From Peptostreptococcus porci (GTDB lineage: Bacteria > Bacillota > Clostridia > Peptostreptococcales > Peptostreptococcaceae): 64,000 nt of DNA. A program made the translations under genes and the position numbers. The notes beneath the pieces were generated by a model. The model saw nothing but the letters and a program-made list of their open reading frames with translations, was not told the DNA's origin and ran no database searches. This document shows, piece after piece, positions 34,101 to 43,071 of the stretch. How positions within the stretch are numbered: position 1 is the stretch's first letter; the number at the start of each line of letters is the position of its first letter. The DNA lies in contig NZ_VUNE01000001.1 in NCBI RefSeq assembly GCF_009695815.1, forward strand, positions 682,001 through 746,000, read 5' to 3'.

Positions 34101-35431
34101 GAACAATTGGTACAGTCAAAGACAAAACAGCATTTGCGTATGTAAAGAAATTTTCCGAAGAGAATGACTTGAACTATTCAATGGCGGATATTCATTGGTT
34201 GTCGAAGGGATGTACAGGTGTTAAGAGAACTTCTGGACAGCATCCTGGAGGGGTAATGGTAGTTCCTGATTATAAGGATGTGCATGATTTTACACCGATA
34301 CAATATCCTGCAAATGATGTCAATTCAAGCGTAATAACAACTCATTTCGATTATCACTCTATCAGTGGTAGAATTTTGAAGCTAGATATACTTGGACACG
34401 ACGGTCCGACCATAATAAAGATGTTGGAGGATATGACAGGAATTAAAATTACCGATATACCACTGGATGATCCAGAAACAATGTCATTATTCACATCTAC
34501 AAAAGCGTTGGGTGTTTCACCAGAAGACATTGGTACTCCAGTAGGAAGCTTGGCAATTCCGGAGTTTGGAACAAAGTTTACGAGGCAAATGCTCGTCGAT
34601 ACAATGCCTACCACTTTTGCAGAGTTGGTCAGAATAGCCGGTTTGTCACATGGTACAGATGTATGGCTAAATAATGCTCAGGATTTGGTTAGAAGTAATA
34701 TTGTCGGATTAAAGGATGTTATTTCCACTAGAGATGATATTATGAACTACCTGATATTTAGTGGATTGAAACCCAAAACTGCGTTTACGATTATGGAGAG
34801 TGTAAGAAAAGGTAAAGGATTAAAGCCTGAGTTTGAAAGTGATATGAGGGATAAGGATGTACCAGAATGGTATATTAACTCATGTAAAAAAATAAAATAT
34901 ATGTTTCCAAAGGCACACGCCGTAGCCTATGTCATGACTTCATTTAGAATTGCCTATTGCAAAATAAATTATCCAGAGGCGTTTTATGCAACGTATTTTA
35001 CCACAAAAGTTGAGGACTTTGATATTGAGCTTATTTCCAAAGGGATGGAAGCGGTGCAAGCGAGAATGGAAGAAATTAGAGAAAAAGGGAACAGCGCTAC
35101 CACCAAAGAAAATTCACAATATACATTGCTAGAAGTCGTTGTAGAGATGTTCGCCAGAGGAATAAAGGTCCTAAAGGTTGATATTTATAAATCTGATGCC
35201 AGAGATTTTAAAATTAACGGAAAGGGAGAGATATTGCCTCCTATGATTTCGCTTGATGGAATGGGTGAGAATGCTGCTCAGAGCGTTGTCGATGCGAGAA
35301 GCAAACCATTTATTTCAAAGGAGGATTTGCTAAAAAGAACTCGATTGTCAAAAACAGTGGTTGAAAAGCTAAGCGAGCATGGTAGTCTTGAGGATTTAAG
35401 TGACGAAAACCAATTGTCATTTAAGATGTAA
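31124..35431 (+). CDS. polC: DNA polymerase III alpha subunit, PolC type
   Basis: The main Gram-positive replicative polymerase, 1435 residues. Domain order: N-terminal domain, an OB fold (about residues 220-320), a PHP domain (HLHTQMSAMD near 335) interrupted by the 3'-5' proofreading exonuclease with FDIETTGFS near residue 424 and HNADFD, then the polymerase core. Visible core signatures are the zinc-binding CPNKEC...CPKCG pair (about residues 905-945), catalytic PDIDLNFSG, and the GTIGTVKDKTAFAYV segment. AAAGGAG precedes ATG 31124. In some Firmicutes polC lies near proS/rseP; here it follows an MBL-fold gene. Confidence 0.98.
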   Translation: MESLLDVFQKLDINKKGFKKDFEDATVTKISINKKNGKIKFYLSSKNVISHELLDEAKYEVSKKIKQKKDDIGFTVSIKYNEKKDRKNLIKQYWKNIFYLMKLECPSIRAYSDSVEYMFLKETLKIKAPNRIIFNRLLEKKIDEKIEQMLLQELNCDIDVIFECAVENKNDVTYVERILKKNQLEIEKFCDVLVKEEKKPSVVDDKYKVEFEKDPNIIYGERVNANIIDISNIDENTKTVSIVGEVFDVNLRELRNGKTILTIYVTDNTGAISCNINLNDLNKEIIETNTKVGSYLRLMGDIYFNIYSQGYDMNITGIKLEKKEERIDNAPEKRVELHLHTQMSAMDSTVPIKDLIKRLEKWGHRAVAITDHGVVQAYPDAMNATSKSDIKILYGVEAYLVDDSREIIQNANDRSFDQSFVVFDIETTGFSPVNDNITEIGAVKIENGKIVDNFSCFVNPKMDISYKIQELTNITNEMVAEADAIDVVLPKFIEFAKGSVLVAHNADFDTGFIMEKCKKIGIKYDFEKIDTVILARVLLTNLRRVTLDKIAKELNVNLHGHHRAVNDAQATAEIFLKFIEMFKKAGAEKLCDVNEIYGNLDFKKIRPTHATIYAKTQAGLKNLYELISDSHINHFYSSPRILKSELLKRRDGLIVGTACSSGEVYNAVLRNKSVDEIGEMLKLYDFIEIMPIENCKYLIESGEVKDRKELMSINMKLCDLGDKFGKPVVATGDVHMLDEHEGIYRSILMYSQRSNGKFMKPVRLHLRTTEEMLEEFSYLGEEKAYEVVVTNSNKIADMMEKIVPIPNGTFPPVIDGSEDELRRMCYEKAEDIYGSPLPEVVKSRLDRELNSIIGNGYAVMYIIASKLVAKSLSDGYLVGSRGSVGSSIAATMSGITEVNPLPAHYVCPNKECKNSEFFAIGEWGSGVDLPDKHCPKCGAKYIKDGHDIPFEVFLGFEGDKEPDIDLNFSGVYQPTIHQYTEELFGKGYTYRAGTIGTVKDKTAFAYVKKFSEENDLNYSMADIHWLSKGCTGVKRTSGQHPGGVMVVPDYKDVHDFTPIQYPANDVNSSVITTHFDYHSISGRILKLDILGHDGPTIIKMLEDMTGIKITDIPLDDPETMSLFTSTKALGVSPEDIGTPVGSLAIPEFGTKFTRQMLVDTMPTTFAELVRIAGLSHGTDVWLNNAQDLVRSNIVGLKDVISTRDDIMNYLIFSGLKPKTAFTIMESVRKGKGLKPEFESDMRDKDVPEWYINSCKKIKYMFPKAHAVAYVMTSFRIAYCKINYPEAFYATYFTTKVEDFDIELISKGMEAVQARMEEIREKGNSATTKENSQYTLLEVVVEMFARGIKVLKVDIYKSDARDFKINGKGEILPPMISLDGMGENAAQSVVDARSKPFISKEDLLKRTRLSKTVVEKLSEHGSLEDLSDENQLSFKM

Positions 35432-35449
35432 GTTGAAAACAATAAAATT

Positions 35450-35498
35450 TGCCCCCTATAAAGCTGGAATATATCCGAGATTAGGGGGCATTATTATT
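35450..35498 (+). terminator. Hairpin terminator after polC
   Basis: TGCCCCCTA (35450-35458) pairs perfectly with TAGGGGGCA (35482-35490); it is followed by TTATTATTT, a rather loose T tract. An exact GC-rich stem in this AT-rich DNA makes it stand out. Confidence 0.65.
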
Positions 35499-35603
35499 TG
35501 CCTTATAAAACAAATAATTATCGTTGGAATTTATGCTGAGTTTAATACATATAATTTATTTTGCGATTATTTCAAAAGAATCAAAGGGAAATCGTTTGTA
35601 TGG

Positions 35604-35632
35604 TTGTTGTTTCAAATGCATTATGTTATAAT
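35604..35632 (+). promoter_or_regulatory. Promoter of the DAACS symporter gene
   Basis: TTGTTG (35604-35609), a 17-bp spacer and TATAAT (35627-35632), 28 bp before the start codon. Confidence 0.6.
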
Positions 35633-35659
35633 AACTTTTGGAAATTAAGGAGGTAGAGT

Positions 35660-36874
35660 ATGGAAAAGAAAAAATTTAAATTAGGACTAGTTTCCAAACT
35701 AGTGATTGCAATTGTCGTTGGTATTATTTTAGGAAGTATGAAATTTATACCACCAAGTGCTTTGAGAGTTTTGATAACGTTATCAAGTCTATTTGGTGAG
35801 TTTTTGAATTTTATTATTCCGCTTATGATTATCGGTTTTGTGGTTAAGGGAATTGCAGAGCTATCAAGTGGAGCAGGTAAATTGTTGGGTATAACAGCTT
35901 TTACTGCATATTGTTCAACACTTGTTGCGGGATCTTTGGCGTTTTTCGTGGCAACAAACTTTTTTCCTAAATTTATAACACCAGATTTGATAGAAAAGGT
36001 TAAAGGTAACGTTGAGCCTTTGACTCCATATTTCAAGATTAATCTTACACCTATGCTGGATGTAACAAGTGCAATTGTATTTGCATTTATTATGGGACTT
36101 AGCATTTCTTGGTTGAGATCAAAGAATAGGGGAGAAGTTTTATATGAATTGTTTGATGACTTTGAAGCTATAATAACTAATGTGTTAAACAAAGTGATAA
36201 TTCCGTTATTACCATTGTTTATCGCTGGTAATTTTTCGAATATGAGCTATACTGGATCAGTATTTAGTGTTCTTTCAGTATTCTGGAAAGTATTTTTGAT
36301 TGTCATCATTTTACACTTGATATATGTTTCTCTAATGTTTATTGTTTCTGGGACATATGCGGGCAAAAATCCATTTATGCTGATAAAGAATCAGGTAAAC
36401 GGATATATGACAGCGATTGGTACACAGTCCTCAGCAGCGACAATTCCAGTAAATATTAAATGTGCTGAAAAAAATGGCGTATCTGAAGATATCAGAAACT
36501 TTGTAATTCCACTATGTGCTACAATACATTTGGCTGGAAGTATGATAACAATCACGTCTTGTAGTGTGGCAGTGTTGTTGATGAACGGTATTCCATTCAC
36601 CTTTGCAACAGTTTTCGGATTTATAGCGATGCTTGGAATTGCGATGGTAGCGGCTCCAGGTGCTCCAGGTGGTGCGATAATGTCAGCTCTTCCATTTTTA
36701 CCAATGGTGGGTATTTCTACAGAAATAATGCAACAGTTAATGATTACACTTTATTTAACTCAGGATAGCTTTGGTACTGCTGCCAATGTATCTGGAGATA
36801 ATGCTATTGCAGTGTTTGTAGACAAATTATATTCAAAGAAAAACAAAGGCGAAAAAGTTGAGGAAGTTTTATAA
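35660..36874 (+). CDS. Dicarboxylate/amino acid:cation symporter (DAACS family)
   Basis: Sodium- or proton-coupled uptake transporter of 404 residues with about eight helices and two re-entrant loops. The first re-entrant loop has TQSSAATIP, the second region APGAPGG, and the last helix D-S-F-G-T-A-A-N-V-S-G-D, matching the family's substrate-site helix. In glutamate/aspartate carriers the position three residues after the Asp of that helix is an arginine that binds the side-chain carboxylate; here it is glycine. This suggests a neutral amino acid (as in SstT-like carriers) or another substrate. AGGAGG precedes ATG 35660. It has its own promoter. Confidence 0.88.
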   Translation: MEKKKFKLGLVSKLVIAIVVGIILGSMKFIPPSALRVLITLSSLFGEFLNFIIPLMIIGFVVKGIAELSSGAGKLLGITAFTAYCSTLVAGSLAFFVATNFFPKFITPDLIEKVKGNVEPLTPYFKINLTPMLDVTSAIVFAFIMGLSISWLRSKNRGEVLYELFDDFEAIITNVLNKVIIPLLPLFIAGNFSNMSYTGSVFSVLSVFWKVFLIVIILHLIYVSLMFIVSGTYAGKNPFMLIKNQVNGYMTAIGTQSSAATIPVNIKCAEKNGVSEDIRNFVIPLCATIHLAGSMITITSCSVAVLLMNGIPFTFATVFGFIAMLGIAMVAAPGAPGGAIMSALPFLPMVGISTEIMQQLMITLYLTQDSFGTAANVSGDNAIAVFVDKLYSKKNKGEKVEEVL

Positions 36875-36891
36875 CAAAATATCTAGAAATA

Positions 36892-36920
36892 TAGACAAAT
36901 CAACACCTTAATGGTATAAT
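36892..36920 (+). promoter_or_regulatory. Promoter of efp
   Basis: TAGACA (36892-36897), a 17-bp spacer and TATAAT (36915-36920), 38 bp before ATG 36958. Confidence 0.7.
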
Positions 36921-36957
36921 TAATGAGATAATTATTTGAGTCTATGGAGGATATATA

Positions 36958-37518
36958 ATGGTAACAGCTAGTGATTTTAGAAAAGGTGTAACTTTTGAAA
37001 AAGACGGACAGCCATGCTTAGTTGTTGATTTTCAACACGTTAAGCCAGGAAAAGGGGCTGCTTTTGTTAGAACAAAATACAAGAACCTAATAACGGGAGC
37101 AATTAGAGAAGAAGCATTCAATCCAAGTGATAAATTCCCAAAAGCAAATATAGAAACTAAGCAGATGCAGTATTTGTACAGCGATGGTGAATTATATTAC
37201 TTTATGGATGAAGAAACATATGATCAGATACCTCTAAATTATGAGCAGGTAGAAGATGCGATTAAATTCCTAAAGGAAAATGAAGTTGCAACAATAAGAT
37301 TTTATCAGGGATCGCCTTTCCAGGTTGAAGGACCTAATTTCGTAGAGTTGGAAGTAATTGAAACTGAACCAGGAATAAAAGGTGATACTGCGAGTAACGT
37401 TACAAAGGCTGCTACAGTTGAGACTGGTGCAGTTATTCAGGTTCCATTGTTTATTAACGTTGGGGACAAGGTTAAGATAGACACTAGAACTAGTGAATAT
37501 TTATCAAGAGTAAATTAA
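36958..37518 (+). CDS. efp: Elongation factor P
   Basis: Rescues ribosomes stalled at polyproline stretches. The 186-residue protein has the three-barrel EF-P layout: KOW-like N-terminal domain with the [13 protein letters not shown] loop whose lysine (about residue 32) is the modification site in many species, then two OB domains ending in the signature [17 protein letters not shown] precedes the ATG. The two proline-rich surface proteins further downstream in this window are the kind of product that needs EF-P. Confidence 0.97.
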   Translation: MVTASDFRKGVTFEKDGQPCLVVDFQHVKPGKGAAFVRTKYKNLITGAIREEAFNPSDKFPKANIETKQMQYLYSDGELYYFMDEETYDQIPLNYEQVEDAIKFLKENEVATIRFYQGSPFQVEGPNFVELEVIETEPGIKGDTASNVTKAATVETGAVIQVPLFINVGDKVKIDTRTSEYLSRVN

Positions 37519-37528
37519 TATTTTGTTC

Positions 37529-37562
37529 TTTAAACTGGGGGGATTTTTCTCTCCAGTTTAAA
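37529..37562 (+). promoter_or_regulatory. Long hairpin immediately upstream of rnc
   Basis: TTTAAACTGG (37529-37538) and CCAGTTTAAA (37553-37562) pair perfectly and the stem continues inward with G-U pairs to about 15 bp closed by a TTTT loop. No T-run follows, so it does not look like a terminator. It ends 8 nt before the ribosome site of the RNase III gene and may be a processing site in the efp-rnc mRNA. Confidence 0.6.
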
Positions 37563-37584
37563 TTGATAATTGGAGGAATTGTTA

Positions 37585-38292
37585 ATGACATCATTGAAGG
37601 AGTCTATGAAAAAAGACTTATTAGAATTTGAGAAAATAATAAATTATGACTTTAAAAATAAAGAATTACTTCAAATAGCTCTAACTCACTCTTCTTTTGC
37701 AAATGAGCATAAATGTTTTTTGTATAATGAAAGGCTTGAATTTTTGGGAGATTCGGTATTGGGACTTGTAGTTAGCGACTACATTTTTAACGTTAAGAAA
37801 AATTTCCCTGAAGGAAAGCTGACAAAGATTAGAGCTACTGTAGTTTGTGAAGAATCCCTTAGTAAAGTTGCAAAACAAATCAATATCGGAAACTATCTTT
37901 TTTTAGGTAAGGGAGAAAAAATATCTGGAGGAAGAAATAGGATTTCAATATTGGCAGATGCGATTGAAGCGGTTATCGCTGCTATATATATTGACGGTGG
38001 GTATGAATGTGCAAAAGAATTTATACTTTTTTACCTAAGAGATACTATTCATAATACAATTGATGGAAATATCTTCAGAGATTACAAAACAATATTACAG
38101 GAAATAATTCAAAGTAAGAACGAAAAGCTTACATATAAGCTGGTGGATGAAAAAGGTCCAGATCATAACAAAGAGTTTGAAATGCAGGTTAGGTCTGGTG
38201 GAGATGTTCTCGGCGAAGGTAAGGGAAAAAATAAAAAAGAAGCAGAAAAAGAGGCTGCCAAAAATGCCTTGATAAAGATGGGGCAATTGTAG
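37585..38292 (+). CDS. rnc: Ribonuclease III
   Basis: Cuts double-stranded RNA, processing rRNA precursors and mRNAs. The 235-residue protein has the RNase III signature NERLEFLGDSVLG (about residues 45-57), the second acidic cluster DAIEAVIAAIYIDGG and a C-terminal dsRNA-binding domain ending GKNKKEAEKEAAKNAL. ATG 37585 is chosen because GGAGG (37572-37576) lies just before it; the TTG 37570 start precedes the ribosome site. The order rnc, radical SAM gene, smc, ftsY is conserved in Clostridia. Confidence 0.97.
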   Translation: MTSLKESMKKDLLEFEKIINYDFKNKELLQIALTHSSFANEHKCFLYNERLEFLGDSVLGLVVSDYIFNVKKNFPEGKLTKIRATVVCEESLSKVAKQINIGNYLFLGKGEKISGGRNRISILADAIEAVIAAIYIDGGYECAKEFILFYLRDTIHNTIDGNIFRDYKTILQEIIQSKNEKLTYKLVDEKGPDHNKEFEMQVRSGGDVLGEGKGKNKKEAEKEAAKNALIKMGQL

Positions 38293-38297
38293 AATAA

Positions 38298-39407
38298 ATG
38301 GTGAATAAGTTGAAAAATAAAATAATACCAATTTTCGTTCCTCATCAAGGGTGTCCTCATGATTGCGTTTTTTGTAATCAAAAAAAAATAACTGGAGTTT
38401 CGACCGATATGACTGCGGAGAGGACGAGAAGCATAATCGAGGAATCTCTTAAAACAATACAAAATGATACGAATATTGAGATAGCTTTTTTTGGTGGAAG
38501 CTTTACTGCGATAGATTCAAATATTCAAAAAGAATTGCTGTCTGTTGCGTATGAATACAAAAAAAATGGGATGATAAATGATATTAGAATGTCTACAAGA
38601 CCAGACTGCATTGATTATAAATCTTTGGAACTTATAAAATCGTTGGGAACTACTATTATAGAGCTTGGTGTACAATCTATGAACAACGATGTGTTGGTTG
38701 ATAGTTTAAGAGGTCATAATAGTGAAATTGTACGACAAAGTTCTGAATTAATAAAGGATTTTGGTATAAAATTAGGATTACAGATGATGGTGGGCTTGCC
38801 ATCAGACACTGAGGAAAAATGTATACAGACAGCATTTGATTTTGTCGATATGAAACCTGATTTCGTGCGAATTTATCCAACTATAGTAATAAAGGAAACA
38901 GGTCTGGAAAATGCGTACTTAGATGGTAGATATGAGCCATTTGACCTTGATAAGTGCATAGATATTGTAAAAAAGCTACTAGTTATTTTTGAAAGAAGCA
39001 AGATAAAAGTAATTAGGGTGGGGTTACAGTCTACTAACGATATACAAGTGGGTAGAGATATTGTGGCTGGACCGTACCATCCCGCTTTTAAGGAATTGGT
39101 TGCCTCAAGGATGGTACAGGATTATTTGGTTTCACTAATAGAAGATAATGAAAAACACGATTTTGATGAAATTGTAGTAATCGCACCAAAAAAGTTAGTA
39201 TCCACAATAATCGGCAATAAAAAATCGAATGTAAGGTTTTTTTATGATAAATTCGGCTGTAGGCTAAAAACTATTGAAAGTGAAAAAAATTGTGTTAATG
39301 AAGGTGACGACATATTAACAGTAATGATAGATGATAAAATAATTTGCAAGACTACGATTTCAGAAATAAATGACAGTTTGTTTGATGTTTATGGATTAGG
39401 TAGGTGA
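38298..39407 (+). CDS. Elp3-like radical SAM protein (rnc-smc intergenic gene)
   Basis: A radical SAM enzyme of 369 residues with the cluster motif CPHDCVFC (about residues 19-26), the FFGGSFTAID strand and the STRPDCID segment typical of Elp3/HemN-type proteins. It resembles the radical SAM half of Elp3 but is too short for the C-terminal acetyltransferase domain. Proteins of this type commonly lie between rnc and smc in Clostridia; their reaction is not established, with tRNA or coenzyme modification suggested by the fold. ATG 38298 has no clear ribosome site; TTG 38310 after GGTGA is an alternative start. Its stop overlaps the smc ribosome-site region. Confidence 0.85.
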   Translation: MVNKLKNKIIPIFVPHQGCPHDCVFCNQKKITGVSTDMTAERTRSIIEESLKTIQNDTNIEIAFFGGSFTAIDSNIQKELLSVAYEYKKNGMINDIRMSTRPDCIDYKSLELIKSLGTTIIELGVQSMNNDVLVDSLRGHNSEIVRQSSELIKDFGIKLGLQMMVGLPSDTEEKCIQTAFDFVDMKPDFVRIYPTIVIKETGLENAYLDGRYEPFDLDKCIDIVKKLLVIFERSKIKVIRVGLQSTNDIQVGRDIVAGPYHPAFKELVASRMVQDYLVSLIEDNEKHDFDEIVVIAPKKLVSTIIGNKKSNVRFFYDKFGCRLKTIESEKNCVNEGDDILTVMIDDKIICKTTISEINDSLFDVYGLGR

Positions 39408-39418
39408 AAGGAGTAAAG

Positions 39419-42400
39419 ATGTATTTAAAAGGGCTTACTCTAAAAGGGTTTAAATCATTTCCTATAAAAACCGATATATTCTTTGAAAAAGGTGTAACTG
39501 CTGTTGTTGGACCAAACGGAAGTGGTAAAAGTAATGTTTCCGATGCCATTAGATGGGTTTTGGGAGAACAAAGCGTGAAAAGTCTACGTGGAGAAAAAAT
39601 GGAGGACGTTATTTTTTCTGGAACCGACACAAAAAGTGAGATGAATTCATGTGAAGTATCCTTGATTTTAGATAATTCTGAGGGGATTATTGCCGGAGAG
39701 AAAGAAATAATAGTAAAGAGAAAAGCATATAGAAACGGTGAGTCGGAATTTTATATCAATAGAAATAAGTGTAGATTGAAGGATGTAAGAGAAATACTGA
39801 TGGATACTGGCATTGGTAAAGATGGATATTCGATTATAGAGCAAGGTAAGGTCGAGGAAATTCTGAGTAATAATCCAGCTACGAAGAGAAAAATTTTTGA
39901 TGAAGCGTGTGGTATTGCAAAATACAGGTACAAAAAAAATGATGCAGAGAAAAATTTAAAAAAAGCTAGTGATAATTTAACCAGGATAGTTGATATTTTT
40001 TCAGAGATTGAAGGGCAGATAAAGCCTTTAGAAAGACAGCAGGCGAAGGCGAAAAAATTTATTGAGTTTAGAGAAGAATTGAAGATTATGGAAATCAATG
40101 ATACGATAAAGAAAAATCTGTCATTTCAGGAAGAAAAGAATAGCTTTGAATTGTCATTAAATGACATTGAGAGAGAAATTAGCATTTTGGATAGTGAAAA
40201 ATCGCAATTAGAAGAAGAAATAGATAAAACTATGATAAAATCGGAGTCGATAGAACAGATAATTGATAATATAAATGATCAATTGGCAAGTATAAGCGAC
40301 TCTATTAATAATACAAATATTGAAATTAAAGTAACCTCTGAAAAAATCAAAAATAAAGAAAATGATATTCAGCAGAAAAAATCTGATTTGAAATTGATTG
40401 ATGATAAAATTAATGTAGACAGAATAGAGCTTGAAAAATCTGAAAAAAGAATCGATGAGAACTCCTATCTCATAGATACTCTTCAAAATGAGCTTGAAGC
40501 AATATTTGAAGATAAGCTGTCGGCGGAAAATAAGGTTAATTTGACAAAGAAAAGCATCGATGACAATAAAAATTTATCAATTAGATTACTTGAAGAAAAG
40601 GAAAATATTTCTAGAAATTTTGCGACTGTAAATGCGAATATTGATAATTTTTATAGAAGAATAAAAGATGTTGAAGCTGAGAACGATGGTTTAAAATTGG
40701 AGATAGAGAGTTCAAACGACATTTTGAAGTCAAAGCGTGAAGATGTTGAAAAAATTAGAATAGAAATAGAAAATAATAAAGCTAATATAGATAAACTAGA
40801 CAATTCTATATCAGAAATTAACAGTAAGATTTCTGGCTTTAATAGAGATATTCAAAATTATAATATCGAAATCAGTGCCTTCCAAAGTAAACTAAATACC
40901 TACAAGGAAATGGAGGCGCAACATGAGGGCTTTAACAAGGGCGTTAAGGAAGTTCTAAAGAATAAAAATATAAAAGGGATTCACGGTGCCTTAGGCGAGC
41001 TGATATCTGTTTCTGCAGTTTATGAAAAAGCGATTGAAGCGGCACTGGGAGCAAGCATTCAAAATGTTGTAGTTGATAGCGAAAGCACTGCAAAAGCGGC
41101 AATTGAATATCTAAAGAAAAATAATTATGGACGTGTTACGTTCTTGCCAGTGAACATTATGAGAGGAAATAAATTATCATTAGATTTATCGAAATTTAGA
41201 GAAAAGCCAATTGGAATTTGCTCAGATTTGTTAAGCTACGATAAAAAATATGCCGGAATAATGGAAAATATCCTTGGTAGAGTAATTGTCATGAAGGATA
41301 TGGATAGTGCTATATCTTTTGCGAAGGAATCCAGTCATAAATACAGATTGGTAACTCTTGATGGCGATATATTAAACGCTGGAGGTTCAATGACAGGTGG
41401 AAGCCTGAAATCTACAGGGTCAATTCTATCGAGAAAGAGAATAATACTTGAGTTAGAGCAAAAAATAGAGAAGAATAAGAATGATATAGGTAACCTAGAT
41501 AATGAGATTTCAGAGCTGAAAGAAAGATTATCATCGACTGAAGCGACAAAAAAAGATGAAATGGATTTGATTAATGAAAAAGAAAAAGCTTTTGTTTCAT
41601 TTTCCACAGAGATAAAGGTAGAAGAGGATAGAGTTAAAACTAGAGTATCAAAAATAGACTCAAACTTGGCGGAGATATCTACCGTTGAAAAAAATTTAGA
41701 GGATGAAAAGAAAATGTTCGATGAGATTGAGCAAACTATTCAAAGCATATCCGAGAAAAACGCCGATAATACAACAGTTATTGCCGAGCTTGAGTCTGAA
41801 ATACTAGCATATCAGAAGGAATTGGAAGAATTTACGAAGTTATTTAATGACAAGAATTTGATACTTGAGAGAAACAAAAATACTTTTGAAATGAATATTA
41901 ACGAGTCGAATAGGATAAAGGCAAGCATTGAAGATTCATTGGAAAAGAAAAACGAGTTAAATTCTCAAGTAAGTGCTTTTGAAGAAGAAATCAATTCTCT
42001 TGATGATATGTTTGCAAATCTTAATGAAAAATTGGCGACATATCAAATAGAGCACGATGATCTATCTGAGAAGCTTTCGGAAAATAAAATTGAAAAGGAT
42101 GAATTAAAGATCGATTTAGATGAAAAAAATACTATGCTAAGACAGAAAACAAGATCATTTTCCGAATACAAGGATCAAAAGTTTAAACTTGATTCAAAGC
42201 TTGAAAGAATAATATTTGGAATGGACTCATTGGACGAGTTTTTGAATGAAAAATACGAGATGAGCTTTGAGCAAGCTTTGGAGTTGAAAGATGATGCTGT
42301 GGAGATCGATTACGTTAAGATAGAGAAGTTAAAAAAATCGATTAAAGCTTTGGGGAATGTAAATTTGGATTCGATTGAAGAGTACGAGGAAGTTAAAAGC

Positions 42401-42964
42401 AGATATGACTATTACAAGGAGCAAAAAGAGGATCTGGAAGTGTCAATAGACTCAATCACAAAAATAATTGATGATTTAACAGAAAATATGAAGGTTGAGT
42501 TTGTAGAGAATTTCCATAAGATAAATGAAAACTTCAAAAAAGTATATGTAAAGCTATTTGGTGGTGGAAATGCGAATTTGAGAATAACAGACGATGAAGA
42601 TATTTTGGGCTGTGATATTGAGATAACAGCTCAGCCTCCTGGTAAAAAAATGAAAAACTTGAGTCTATTATCTGGTGGAGAAAAAGCATTGACAGCAATT
42701 TGTATTCTTTTCGGTATACTTATTTCAAAGCCGACACCGTTTTGCATACTAGATGAAATAGAAGCACCGCTTGATGATGTCAATGTCTACAGATTTGGAG
42801 AATATTTAAAGGAATTGAGTGAAGATACCCAATTTATTTCGATTACTCATAGAAGAGGTACTATGGAGGTTGCTGATTATATCTATGGTATAACGATGCA
42901 AGAAAAGGGAGTTTCTTCCGTTATCAGTATGAAGCTTAATGACGCAGTAGAGATTGCAGAGTAG
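39419..42964 (+). CDS. smc: Chromosome segregation protein SMC
   Basis: Condensin ATPase of 1181 residues. The N-terminal head has Walker A GPNGSGKSN (about residues 32-40), followed by a coiled-coil arm, a hinge (about residues 505-660, with GALGELISV near its start and GGSMTGG), a second coiled coil, and a C-terminal head with signature LSGGEKAL and Walker B FCILDEIEAPLDD. ATG 39419 follows AAAGGAG; an upstream GTG 39404 overlaps the previous gene and lies before that ribosome site. It is probably co-transcribed with rnc and the radical SAM gene. Confidence 0.98.
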   Translation: MYLKGLTLKGFKSFPIKTDIFFEKGVTAVVGPNGSGKSNVSDAIRWVLGEQSVKSLRGEKMEDVIFSGTDTKSEMNSCEVSLILDNSEGIIAGEKEIIVKRKAYRNGESEFYINRNKCRLKDVREILMDTGIGKDGYSIIEQGKVEEILSNNPATKRKIFDEACGIAKYRYKKNDAEKNLKKASDNLTRIVDIFSEIEGQIKPLERQQAKAKKFIEFREELKIMEINDTIKKNLSFQEEKNSFELSLNDIEREISILDSEKSQLEEEIDKTMIKSESIEQIIDNINDQLASISDSINNTNIEIKVTSEKIKNKENDIQQKKSDLKLIDDKINVDRIELEKSEKRIDENSYLIDTLQNELEAIFEDKLSAENKVNLTKKSIDDNKNLSIRLLEEKENISRNFATVNANIDNFYRRIKDVEAENDGLKLEIESSNDILKSKREDVEKIRIEIENNKANIDKLDNSISEINSKISGFNRDIQNYNIEISAFQSKLNTYKEMEAQHEGFNKGVKEVLKNKNIKGIHGALGELISVSAVYEKAIEAALGASIQNVVVDSESTAKAAIEYLKKNNYGRVTFLPVNIMRGNKLSLDLSKFREKPIGICSDLLSYDKKYAGIMENILGRVIVMKDMDSAISFAKESSHKYRLVTLDGDILNAGGSMTGGSLKSTGSILSRKRIILELEQKIEKNKNDIGNLDNEISELKERLSSTEATKKDEMDLINEKEKAFVSFSTEIKVEEDRVKTRVSKIDSNLAEISTVEKNLEDEKKMFDEIEQTIQSISEKNADNTTVIAELESEILAYQKELEEFTKLFNDKNLILERNKNTFEMNINESNRIKASIEDSLEKKNELNSQVSAFEEEINSLDDMFANLNEKLATYQIEHDDLSEKLSENKIEKDELKIDLDEKNTMLRQKTRSFSEYKDQKFKLDSKLERIIFGMDSLDEFLNEKYEMSFEQALELKDDAVEIDYVKIEKLKKSIKALGNVNLDSIEEYEEVKSRYDYYKEQKEDLEVSIDSITKIIDDLTENMKVEFVENFHKINENFKKVYVKLFGGGNANLRITDDEDILGCDIEITAQPPGKKMKNLSLLSGGEKALTAICILFGILISKPTPFCILDEIEAPLDDVNVYRFGEYLKELSEDTQFISITHRRGTMEVADYIYGITMQEKGVSSVISMKLNDAVEIAE

Positions 42965-42972
42965 AGTTCGAG

Positions 42973-43006
42973 AAAGTAGTCATATAGATAAAGTAGTTAT
43001 ATAGAT
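42973..43006 (+). repeat. Tandem 17-bp duplication between smc and ftsY
   Basis: AAAGTAGTCATATAGAT (42973-42989) is followed directly by the same 17 bp with one change (42990-43006). Both copies contain ATATAGAT, also seen as half-site at 4789 and 9231; in AT-rich DNA this may be chance. Confidence 0.7.
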
Positions 43007-43071
43007 TTTGGTTACACTGATAAAACAATACTTGTGCTTAAGTGGAGTAGTATTTTCGGAAAGGAGAAATT

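Noticed and set aside
35400-35648. Small plus-strand frame of 82 codons after polC
   Set aside because: It overlaps the polC end, runs through the terminator hairpin and the next promoter, and lacks a ribosome site.
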